Source: JASGCP01 sp965263285 (GTDB taxonomy: Bacteria; Bacteroidota; Bacteroidia; Chitinophagales; Chitinophagaceae). Taken from it: a stretch of DNA of 64,000 bases. A model generated the notes under the pieces. That model was given only the letters and a program-made list of their open reading frames with translations, searched no databases and was not told the DNA's origin. Below are positions 55,901 to 63,375 of the stretch, in pieces. The translations under genes were made by a program, and so were the position numbers. Location: NCBI GenBank assembly GCA_965263285.1, contig CBDHHD010000016.1, positions 620,001 to 684,000 on the forward strand, read 5' to 3'. Each line of letters begins with the position of its first letter. The first letter of the stretch is position 1.

Positions 55901-58900
55901 TGAACATTAGAAGATCCAATGCCATCTCCATAATTCCAAGTATAGGTAAATGAAGCCTTATTAGGGGTTGTATTGGTAGTGGTTACTACTAAAGGTGTAC
56001 AACCAGTAGTTGGGCTAATAGAAACCGTAAAGGTAGGCGTAGGTGTTTGATAAGTAGAAAAAATCATATTCATAGTATCATTCTTACAACCAAATGCACT
56101 AATAGCCACTAAACTAATGGTAATAGATTGATTACTTAAAGAAATAGTAGTGCCAGGAAATGATGCACCCGTACCTAATACCACTCCATTTAAAAGCCAT
56201 ACATAACTTCCGTTTACACCTGTTTGAGGACTTGTATTGGTAATAATATTATTAGTAATGTTAAAAGGAGGACATGCGGTTGTCGTGGTTGCAATAAATA
56301 AAGCTTTAGCATTTCCATTTACCGTAACCGTATCTACATTACTTGTACTTGTTTGTGGACCCGAACAAGAACCCGAAGAAACAAGTCGTCTATATAAATA
56401 ATCACCTGGCGCCGTTAAAATAGGAAGCTGTTGATAATTTTGACCTGTTTGCCCTACTATAGTAGTCCAAGTAACCCCATCACTTGAAGATTGCCATTGG
56501 TAAACAAAAGTTCCACTTCCCCCAGTAGGTGCACTTCCCATTAAATCAGCTGGTTGGGTATTGATACAAATAAATTGGCGAGGACTAACGGTATTATTAG
56601 TAATAACTCCTTGTACAGTAATTTGTACCGGAGGCGTAACAAGCGAACAATTACCTGAAGTTACTAACCTTTGATACCAAGTGGTTACAATAGGCGACAC
56701 CGTAATATTTTGAGTATTACTATTAGGAATATTTGTAAAATTTATATTATCTGTGCTTTGTTGCCATATATAAGTATAGCTACCTGTGCCTCCTGTAGGC
56801 ACATCTCCTGTTAAAGTAACAGTTACTCCTGCACAAATAGTTTGTGGGCCAGAAATGAGGCTATTTGTTAAAGGTGAATTGTCTATAATCTTTACCGTAT
56901 CACTTTTTGAAGGGCAAGTACCATTGCTAATTGTCCAAACAAATTGATAAGTATTAGACACGGCTAACCCTGTAACAGTACTTGTAGGAGAATTTACATT
57001 CGTAATGGTAACGGCAGGAGCGCCTGGAAGTTGTGTCCAAGTACCCGTACCTACCACGGCAACATTACCTGCTAATGTTGCCGTGGTTTGATCACACAAA
57101 AGTTGATCAGGTCCCGCATTAGGGGTAGTTGGAGTAGGTAACACATTAACTGTATCTTTTAAAACAAAAGCACAATTACCTAAGCCTGTGCCTGTAATAA
57201 TATAAATAACCTGCGAAGTAGTTGTTCCTGTATTAATTAAAATATCATTAATTTGGTTATTGGTAGTAGGAGTAGCTTGTTGTGAGTTCCCTGTAAGGGT
57301 ACCACCTGCAGCACTAGAAGTCCAAGTATAGCTTAAAGTTTGTCCTGTGGTATTCATCGTAATCGCGCTGCTCGATCCACTACAAATTGTTGTCTCAGGG
57401 TTGGCTGTAAAACTTACAATAGGCTCTACCGTTACAGTAAAAGTAAAAGGTTGCCCCACACATCCACCTGATCCCGGTGAGGTCGGTGTAATGGTATATA
57501 CCACTGTTCCCGTAGCCGAATTACTTGTATTTACCAATACATCGGTAATATTACCTGTACCCGATGCTGTATTACCAGTAATAGACCCTGCCGTAACTGC
57601 CGAAGTCCAAGCAAATGTACTACCCGTAACAGTAGAAGTAGGTGTAAAGTTCAATGCCGAACCACTACATAGATCTTGTTTTGAATTTGGACCAGTATTA
57701 CTTTTTGAAAAAGTAACAATAATGGTATCGCTACTTACAGGACAACCCGAAGATTTAGATGCCCAAGCAACAAACGCTAATTTTACAACACCTCTATTTT
57801 TATCAGCTAAACTAAAAGTATAAATTGTATTAGGTGAAGTTCTATCTGCAAAAGTACCCGTACCATCCGTATACCAAATTGTAGAATCAACCAATCCTGT
57901 AACATCCGCACTTAAATTGATGGTATTAGTATTAAAGCAATAAGACTGATCTCCCGTTGAAATAGTAGCTGTTACAGCTTGATTAAAATTGATATTTGTA
58001 TTGGCAGATGCATTACCACAAATATTAGTGATAGTTACTGCAACATTATAAGTTGAGGGCTTTGCATCTAAAAACTGAATCACAGGATATTTAGAGTTAG
58101 CATTGGTTCCATTTAAAAAATTATAATTAGCTGGTGATGTACCCGTTTCAGTAACGGTCCAAGTGTAGATAACATTACCCCTTGCATTGGTATAAGTAGG
58201 CTTATTAGGAGCAACACTAAAATCAATTGTTTGCGCACCACAGAAAGGACCTATAGCAGGCAAGGTAACTGTAGGAGCTGACAGTGCTACTACATATATT
58301 GTATCAAAAAGATTACCACATATAGGAATGCTCCCTGTTGATGGCGTAAGATTAAATATAACACGAAAAACTCCAGAGGGCGGTGATTGAGTAAAAGTAA
58401 GAGTAGGTGTAAATGTGTTACCATTGGTTATTGTATACCCTAATGTTCCGGGAGTTATAACATTACGAGAAGCAGAGTCTTGCACTATCCAGTTAGGGTT
58501 AAATTGTCTACAAGCCGTACCAGTACTAGGTGTGCCTACAGGATTAATGGTAATAGGTACACAGTTATAAACAGGACTAGCAGGGCTTGTTATTTTTGCA
58601 ATTAACGGTTCCTCTACGCATACATAAAGGGTGATATCTCTCTCATCTCCACATATATCATTCCACACCACTAATTTAATTGAGTGAGTGCCCGGGGTGG
58701 TAAAGGCTGTATCAAAATTTGGCGGAGGAGATACATTCAAATACTGTCTTACCATTTTGCCATCTACCCACCATTGATAGTTTGCCGCATCACTACAAGT
58801 AGGCCCCGCAATTTGTCCTACTTTAGTACAATTTGATACAATGATATCTTGATTTACACAATAAAATGTGTCAGGATAAATTTTAGGTAAAGTAGCGCAC

Positions 58901-60024
58901 ACTATAGGAGGGGTAGAAACCCTAAATGGTCCTCCACCAGTCGCTTCTGTGCAAGAAATAGAATAAGGAGATTGTGTTTTAAAAGTAGCACAAAATGCAT
59001 TCGGACCACCAGTACAAGATTGTCCACAACTACCCTGTGTATAAGTATGTGTTAAAAACCCCCCTAAATTATTCTTAATATCACAAAAAGTATAAGGTCC
59101 CAATATACCTGTACCATCTCCCCAATTAATAATATATAATAAACCTGGAAAATTTATATTTATTCCTGTTTGATCATTAGTAGGTATACCAATACGAGCT
59201 TCTTTGCCAATACAAATATTAGTAACTGAAAGAGATGTAGCCGCCACCTTACTATTATTAACAATATAATACGCTTGGGTACCCACTACACTACCATCTG
59301 TAGCTTTTACTATATATATATAAGCATCTCTTTTTGTTGTAACAGTAGAGGATACATCATCTTTACCCCCTGTAAATGGTCTATCAGTAGACACCACTGT
59401 ATTAGTAGTTTGAACATCTTCTATAGTACCCGTTGTTGTAATACCTGCACTAGGGGTAGGGTTAGCAGTTAAAACAACTGGCGAAGTCGGTGCAATAGGG
59501 CTATTCCCTGTGCAATCTCCAAATGCGGTAGCTCCCTTACTTCCTCCAGCAGTGCCCAAGATTCCCAAAGATCTTGTGCCTGTTACAGCAGCAGTTATAA
59601 CTGTACCAAAGGCAATGGTAAATGAAGGAGAAACAGCTGTTGACACATCCGAAGAAGTCGGTGATTTTGATTGTACTACTAGCTGATAGCTACCTGGTGC
59701 AGTACCTATAGGAATAGTGCCATTTACAAATGCTGTCCAAAAGCTTGCATAGCTACCTATTGGTATTGTTTGAAGACTTCCTCCAACTGGTTTTAAAAAT
59801 ATCTGGAAAACATTATCTTGGGGAAAACAACCATTAACAATAATAGGTAAGGTAATAGAAGAACCAGGAGAATAACTATCTGTTACATCAAAATTTGGGT
59901 CTACAGTTAATGTACCTGCTGTTTGTGCATATGTGTTACTAAATGCAAAAAACAAAAAAGGTAAAAGAAATAACAACCTTCTTGTTTCTAATTTAAAAAT
60001 TTTTCTAACCTTACAATATTTCAT
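52960..60024 (-). CDS. Giant SprB-like surface protein with PKD repeats and a type B type IX secretion C-terminus
   Basis: The 2354-residue protein has a signal peptide (residues 1-33, ending TYAQ). The N-terminal half is beta-rich Ig-like domains, and about eight PKD-type units follow, recognised by FGDG (YTWNYGDG, LNWNFGDGSS, FLWSFGDGG, TTWDFGDGSP, VQFNFGDGSP, WGWSFGDGTS) and by YIWEFSDGY. The last 90 residues (IPNTFVPTSGSGDNSTFMVR, MNVYNRWGQLVF, GWDGKINGKPAQVDTYVYVC) form the gliding-motility-associated type B domain that directs secretion by the gldKLMN machine. It is probably an adhesin or motility surface filament. The sprF-like gene follows in the same transcript. Confidence 0.9.
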   Translation of the reverse strand: MKYCKVRKIFKLETRRLLFLLPFLFFAFSNTYAQTAGTLTVDPNFDVTDSYSPGSSITLPIIVNGCFPQDNVFQIFLKPVGGSLQTIPIGSYASFWTAFVNGTIPIGTAPGSYQLVVQSKSPTSSDVSTAVSPSFTIAFGTVITAAVTGTRSLGILGTAGGSKGATAFGDCTGNSPIAPTSPVVLTANPTPSAGITTTGTIEDVQTTNTVVSTDRPFTGGKDDVSSTVTTKRDAYIYIVKATDGSVVGTQAYYIVNNSKVAATSLSVTNICIGKEARIGIPTNDQTGININFPGLLYIINWGDGTGILGPYTFCDIKNNLGGFLTHTYTQGSCGQSCTGGPNAFCATFKTQSPYSISCTEATGGGPFRVSTPPIVCATLPKIYPDTFYCVNQDIIVSNCTKVGQIAGPTCSDAANYQWWVDGKMVRQYLNVSPPPNFDTAFTTPGTHSIKLVVWNDICGDERDITLYVCVEEPLIAKITSPASPVYNCVPITINPVGTPSTGTACRQFNPNWIVQDSASRNVITPGTLGYTITNGNTFTPTLTFTQSPPSGVFRVIFNLTPSTGSIPICGNLFDTIYVVALSAPTVTLPAIGPFCGAQTIDFSVAPNKPTYTNARGNVIYTWTVTETGTSPANYNFLNGTNANSKYPVIQFLDAKPSTYNVAVTITNICGNASANTNINFNQAVTATISTGDQSYCFNTNTINLSADVTGLVDSTIWYTDGTGTFADRTSPNTIYTFSLADKNRGVVKLAFVAWASKSSGCPVSSDTIIVTFSKSNTGPNSKQDLCSGSALNFTPTSTVTGSTFAWTSAVTAGSITGNTASGTGNITDVLVNTSNSATGTVVYTITPTSPGSGGCVGQPFTFTVTVEPIVSFTANPETTICSGSSSAITMNTTGQTLSYTWTSSAAGGTLTGNSQQATPTTNNQINDILINTGTTTSQVIYIITGTGLGNCAFVLKDTVNVLPTPTTPNAGPDQLLCDQTTATLAGNVAVVGTGTWTQLPGAPAVTITNVNSPTSTVTGLAVSNTYQFVWTISNGTCPSKSDTVKIIDNSPLTNSLISGPQTICAGVTVTLTGDVPTGGTGSYTYIWQQSTDNINFTNIPNSNTQNITVSPIVTTWYQRLVTSGNCSLVTPPVQITVQGVITNNTVSPRQFICINTQPADLMGSAPTGGSGTFVYQWQSSSDGVTWTTIVGQTGQNYQQLPILTAPGDYLYRRLVSSGSCSGPQTSTSNVDTVTVNGNAKALFIATTTTACPPFNITNNIITNTSPQTGVNGSYVWLLNGVVLGTGASFPGTTISLSNQSITISLVAISAFGCKNDTMNMIFSTYQTPTPTFTVSISPTTGCTPLVVTTTNTTPNKASFTYTWNYGDGIGSSNVQDPGPYTYNLPAGISNATYNLVLTAIGPGGCASPKDTIPITIIGPPVAAFNPTLAVGCAPLTDTFVNGSRGVISYYLINFGDGTGDKQITPPPPFDSIIYTYTKPLNPAIITLSAVNSCGTNTTTRNIVVNPSDITLNIQVNGDKKNACAPDTVTFFNQSTAGSAFSLNWNFGDGSSTTTPGNQVTIQHIYPAAGNYNAVIVAVSTCSKATITIPINVLASPTVKFTAAPTPVCIGEPVTLTNLSQANTTAFLWSFGDGGTSSAITPPAYTYKVAGNYKINLIGSIAYPVGLTCSSVDTQTVQVFSTRPGSLQVDNKNFSCIPATVTFTNATTSSTIVNTTWDFGDGSPIQSGNPITYTYTKAGAFKVKMNSYNSGGCQYIDSTVITVSSPSGTFKYDNGYICNATPVRFSVIGNNISVVQFNFGDGSPFVTVSTPPYATTHTYPQAGKFTPSVVLINAAGCRVPIQGVDTIKPDFVTAGFTTGPTNGCGFTNVQFTDNSIASTSVQSWGWSFGDGTSSTIQNPIKTYATTNDWKVRLVAYALSGCTDTSNQTVPVTVNNKPLVNITSSSQSCSLVPTNFSSLVTSTDPITTYIWEFSDGYKTNTTTGSISHAFGSSGNYTVQLVVGTAAQCFDTAKVGVTIIQSADINAGPDQTICRGATAQLDLRVISGDASNYDWIPNTGLSCDNCPNPVAGPFVTTKYFVAVTSTNGCINSDSVTVNVVQPFTVSVSKNDTICSGQSTTLGAFGAFTYKWEPTIGLDNPYSEFPNASPIITTWYYVNGYTTNNCFSPVRDSVLVTVGQPIVIDIAPGTTVLPGTPVVLSPTTSDPVESWSWTPTNNLSCSNCQSPTAVINNDICYTVTATSVFGCSSNKQVCYKAFCPQALIFIPNTFVPTSGSGDNSTFMVRSQAPITVLSMNVYNRWGQLVFQSINGKANDATAGWDGKINGKPAQVDTYVYVCRLMCTNGQIYDFQGNVTILK

Positions 60025-60188
60025 AATTTCTACTTAATTCGTATGATTATAATTTCATTCAATAAAACAATAATAAAAAATATTATTGTAAAAAAATTAA
60101 CATTTTTAGTCAAAATTACTAAATTTATTTCAAATGAAACCAAAAAATAATTTGCACCTACTTGTGATGCTTCACAAAGCTCTTAGCA
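60025..60188. other. Leader region of the giant surface-protein gene
   Basis: AT-rich, no gene. The minus-strand promoter is not clear; no TAnnTTTG with good placement was found. Confidence 0.4.
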
Positions 60189-60625
60189 GGCTACATCCTT
60201 TTTTAAGGTGATAAGAGGTTTTTAATAAATGGCAATTACTCATGTATAGGTTCGTACTCGTTTTTTATATCTTTTTCTTTCTTTTGTATCAAGACAAAAG
60301 AAAGAAACAAAGAAAAAATCAAGCCTGCAGATAAAGAGCTACAAAACTACGGCTCGCTACGCTAGCGAGAATGAATGGGAGGCGGTTAGGTATGAATCGT
60401 TATGATGAGCTTATCCATAGTGATCTTTTATGTACATACTTTATGCTCATCATAACGATTCATATATAAAAATGTCCGCCTCCACATTCTCGCTGGTCGC
60501 TTCGCTCACCTCGTTTTGTAACGCTCTTTATCTGAGGGCAGTCCTCATCAGATATTTCCTATTATTTCCATATTTATATATATGTAATCATCCATGCTTC
60601 CAGCACCTCAAAAAAAGATGTAGCC
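60189..60625 (-). mobile_element. MITE1 copy M, full-length core
   Basis: Ends GGCTACATCC (60189) and GATGTAGCC (ending 60625) with the full palindromic core. The flanks TCTTAGCA and CATATAAA do not match. The left arm, with GATAAGAGGTTTTTAATAAA, is the variant shared with copy C. Its right flank is the R2 block, as in the chimeric element at 8120, so the M end and R2 probably moved or recombined together. Confidence 0.87.
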
Positions 60626-60701
60626 CATATAAAATTGTTTTTACAAATATCCATTTTATTTTGTATCTTTGCATACTCCCTCACACTAAATTTAGTTATG
60701 C
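60626..60701 (-). repeat. R2 repeat, copy b (76 bp)
   Basis: The reverse complement matches 8044-8119 at 72 of 76 positions. It is bracketed by the M terminus on one side and a solo terminus AAAAAGGATGTAGCC (60703-60717) on the other. On the plus strand it carries TATCTTTGCAT (60664-60671), a promoter box directed at exbD. Confidence 0.85.
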
Positions 60702-60702
60702 C

Positions 60703-60717
60703 AAAAAGGATGTAGCC
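60703..60717 (-). repeat. Solo MITE1 right terminus
   Basis: AAAAAGGATGTAGCC matches the outer part of the MITE1 right end. With the M terminus it brackets R2. Confidence 0.65.
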
Positions 60718-60755
60718 AAATTTTCTATATACTATGCTATTTCATTATAATACTC

Positions 60756-60763
60756 TATTTTTG
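60756..60763 (+). promoter_or_regulatory. -7 box of the exbD-hisGD transcript
   Basis: TATTTTTG is 35 bp upstream of ATG 60799. Another candidate (TATCTTTG) sits in R2 at 60664-60671. Confidence 0.5.
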
Positions 60764-60798
60764 CATATTATATCTTTATTTACTTTTCTTGTTATATT

Positions 60799-61200
60799 AT
60801 GCAATTAAGAAATAGATTCAGAAGGGAGCCCGAAGTACATACAAGTGCATTAAATGACATTTTATTTATTTTGTTACTTTTTTTCTTAATTGTTTCTACA
60901 CTAGCCAACCCTAATGTAATAAAAGTAAATAACCCGAGTGGTAAAAAAGACACAAAAACGAAACAAAATATTGTTATTTCTATTAATAGAGAAGATCAAT
61001 TTTTTATTGGGCAAAAAGAAATTCCTGACGACCAATTAGATGAAGTAGTAGCACAAGAAGTATATAATGTAAGAAAATATATCGATACTCCCTCTGTTGT
61101 AATTAATGCCGACACAGGGTCTACTACAGGAGGTTTCTTTAAAATTATGATGGCAGCCAAAAAAGTAGGCGCACGAGTAGTAGCTAATATAAAAGAATAA
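60799..61200 (+). CDS. exbD: ExbD/TolR-type biopolymer transport protein
   Basis: The 133-residue single-pass inner-membrane protein shows ALNDILFILLLFFLIVSTLA, with the family's proton-path Asp just inside the helix. A periplasmic TonB-energising domain (INREDQFFIGQKEIPDDQLD, VINADTGSTTGGFFKIMMAA) follows. ExbD normally acts with ExbB, whose gene usually lies directly upstream. Here that place is taken by R2 and MITE1, so ExbB must be elsewhere or was displaced. It is 4 bp from hisG. Confidence 0.88.
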   Translation: MQLRNRFRREPEVHTSALNDILFILLLFFLIVSTLANPNVIKVNNPSGKKDTKTKQNIVISINREDQFFIGQKEIPDDQLDEVVAQEVYNVRKYIDTPSVVINADTGSTTGGFFKIMMAAKKVGARVVANIKE

Positions 61201-61204
61201 AATA

Positions 61205-62071
61205 ATGGATACAAAACTTTCTATCGCTATTCAAAAATCTGGCAGATTAGCAGATGACTCATTACAACTATTAAAAGATTGCGATATTCAACTATATCCT
61301 GTAAAAGATAAACTTATTACTGAAGCTTTCAAATTCCCATTAATTGTATATTTTCTAAGAGATGATGATATCCCTAAATATGTGCAAGATGGCATTGCGC
61401 ATATTGGTATTGTAGGACAAAATGTTTTATACGAAAAAAGAAACCAAGTAATCGTAGTGGACGAATTAGGATTTGGCAAATGCCGACTATCTTTAGCTGT
61501 GAAGAAGAATGAAGAAACACTCGTAACTAACTTGTCATATTTTAATGGCAAACGCATTGCTACATCCTATCCTTATCTTTTAAAGACCTTTCTTTCTAAT
61601 CATCGTATCCAAGCAGAGATACATGAAATAAGTGGAAGTGTAGAAATAGCGCCCAATATTGGTTTAGTTGATGGGATATGCGATTTAGTAAGTAGTGGCT
61701 CTACTCTTTTCATGAACGGATTAAAAGAAATAGCAACTGTTTTAGAATCTCAAGCTTTATTAATTAAAAATCAGCATCTTTCTCCTGCTCTTGAAAATAT
61801 ACTATCTTCTCTTGTATTTAGAATACAATCAGTAAAGAAAGGTCAATCTTATAAATATATCTTACTCAATGCCCCTAATGCCAGCGTACAAGATATTATA
61901 CACCTATTACCTGGCATGAAAAGCCCCACCGTTCTCCCTCTATTCGAAAAGGGATGGAGCAGTATTCACAGTGTTGTTCCTAATGCAGATTATTGGTCTA
62001 TTATAGAGCAGATTAAAGCCAAAGGAGCTGAAGGCATTTTAATTATTCCCATTGAAAAAATGGTACTTTGA
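61205..62071 (+). CDS. hisG: ATP phosphoribosyltransferase, long form
   Basis: First enzyme of histidine synthesis (ATP plus PRPP to phosphoribosyl-ATP). The 288 residues begin MDTKLSIAIQKSGRLADDSL. The catalytic part carries IAHIGIVGQN, GFGKCRLSLAVK and DGICDLVSSGSTLFMNGLKE. A C-terminal ACT-like regulatory domain (about residues 215-288, ending AKGAEGILIIPIEKM) marks the long, histidine-feedback-regulated form, which needs no HisZ. It is 16 bp before hisD. Confidence 0.93.
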   Translation: MDTKLSIAIQKSGRLADDSLQLLKDCDIQLYPVKDKLITEAFKFPLIVYFLRDDDIPKYVQDGIAHIGIVGQNVLYEKRNQVIVVDELGFGKCRLSLAVKKNEETLVTNLSYFNGKRIATSYPYLLKTFLSNHRIQAEIHEISGSVEIAPNIGLVDGICDLVSSGSTLFMNGLKEIATVLESQALLIKNQHLSPALENILSSLVFRIQSVKKGQSYKYILLNAPNASVQDIIHLLPGMKSPTVLPLFEKGWSSIHSVVPNADYWSIIEQIKAKGAEGILIIPIEKMVL

Positions 62072-62087
62072 TATAATTTTTTTATCT

Positions 62088-63374
62088 ATGAAAATATACA
62101 CACTACCACCTACAAATAAATGGGAAGAAATCATTAAACGACCTTCTATATCTTTTGAAGAAATTTTTAAGAAAGTGAGGCCTATTTTAAAAGCAGTAAA
62201 AGACAAAGGAGATGAAGCTATTTCACACTACACCCATCTATTAGACGGATTACAATTAAAACATATTTCTCCTACAAAAAAACAATGGGATAGCTGTAAA
62301 ACAGATACGCCCATTACATTACAAAAAGCCATATATGTAGCCACTAAAAATATTCGTACCTTTCATGAGTCATATTCGTTGCGTCATTCTAAGAAAATAC
62401 ATACAATGGAAGGAGTAAGCTGTTGGTATAAAACCACTCCTATTGACAAAGTAGGCTTATATATTCCTTCTGGATCTGCTCCCTTGTTTTCTACCGTACT
62501 CATGTTAGGCATTCCTGCACTACTAGCAGGATGTAAAGAAATTGTTTTATGCTCCCCCCCTACGCATAATGGTGGCATTCACCCCTATATCTTATACGCA
62601 GCAAAGAGCATCGGTATCCATCAAGTGTTTTTGGTGGGAGGTGCGCAAGCCATTGCTGGTATGGGGTATGGCACAAAAACAATCCCCTCTGTATATAAAA
62701 TTGTAGGTCCAGGCAATCAATTTGTTACAGCTGCAAAAATATTAATGCAACAAGAAGGAGTAGCAATAGATATGCCGGCTGGTCCAAGTGAAGTGTGTAT
62801 TTTAGCTGATAAACACGCATCACCCGATTATATAGCATCAGACTTAATAGCACAGTGTGAGCATGGGAAGGATAGCCAATCTATTCTTGTTACTACCCAT
62901 GAATTATTAATAAAAGAGGTACATAAAAGTATTGAACGACTACTTCCTAGCCTACCTCGACAATCAATTATTAAAGAGGCATTAAAGAATAGCAAGGCTA
63001 TTTTATTCAAGAATAAAAATGTTGCCATGGATTTTATTAATAGATACGCTCCTGAACATTTGATTATTGCTTGTGAAAATCCACATCAACTCATAGATCA
63101 TATTTATCATGCGGGATCGGTGTTTCTAGGTTATTATTCACCTGAGTCTGCAGGAGATTATGCTAGTGGCACCAATCACACGCTACCTACACTTGGCTTT
63201 GCTAAATCCTACAGTGGTGTAAGCATATCTACCTTTCAAAAAAATATTAGCTTACAAATGCTTTCAAAACAAGGATTAAAAAATCTTGCACCTACCGTTA
63301 TTACAATGGCAGAAGCAGAAGGGCTACATGCACATGCACTATCTATTAAAATACGCAATTTATTAAACCATTAA
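62088..63374 (+). CDS. hisD: Histidinol dehydrogenase
   Basis: Catalyses the last two steps of histidine synthesis (histidinol to histidine, 2 NAD+). The start MKIYTLPPTNKWEEIIKRPS at 62088 gives 428 residues, the usual length, and avoids overlap with hisG. Family landmarks are GLYIPSGSAPLFSTVLMLG, VGGAQAIAGMGYGT, DMPAGPSEVCILAD, AQCEHGKDSQS, YAPEHLIIA and AGDYASGTNHTLPT (zinc and catalytic region). The next gene is aroE and not hisC, so the his operon is interrupted after hisD. Confidence 0.94.
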   Translation: MKIYTLPPTNKWEEIIKRPSISFEEIFKKVRPILKAVKDKGDEAISHYTHLLDGLQLKHISPTKKQWDSCKTDTPITLQKAIYVATKNIRTFHESYSLRHSKKIHTMEGVSCWYKTTPIDKVGLYIPSGSAPLFSTVLMLGIPALLAGCKEIVLCSPPTHNGGIHPYILYAAKSIGIHQVFLVGGAQAIAGMGYGTKTIPSVYKIVGPGNQFVTAAKILMQQEGVAIDMPAGPSEVCILADKHASPDYIASDLIAQCEHGKDSQSILVTTHELLIKEVHKSIERLLPSLPRQSIIKEALKNSKAILFKNKNVAMDFINRYAPEHLIIACENPHQLIDHIYHAGSVFLGYYSPESAGDYASGTNHTLPTLGFAKSYSGVSISTFQKNISLQMLSKQGLKNLAPTVITMAEAEGLHAHALSIKIRNLLNH

Positions 63375-63375
63375 A

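Noticed and set aside
57347..57823. 158-codon plus-strand frame opposite the giant surface protein
   Set aside because: It lies wholly antisense to the repetitive PKD/Ig-coding region, which is depleted of stops in that frame. No start signal or family resemblance.
16894..60625. Multiple similar repeats as a possible CRISPR array
   Set aside because: The copies are hundreds to thousands of bases apart, in both orientations, with terminal inverted repeats and target duplications. No cas gene is present.
41325..60750. A repeated reading frame (about 67-106 codons, AHHNDSYIKMSASTFSLVAS type) at 41325, 43968, 60430 and, on the minus strand, 29087
   Set aside because: It is a by-product of the MITE1 palindrome. 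It is open only because the repeat copies are alike, has no upstream start signal, ends at the element border and shows no protein-like conservation distinct from the DNA palindrome.
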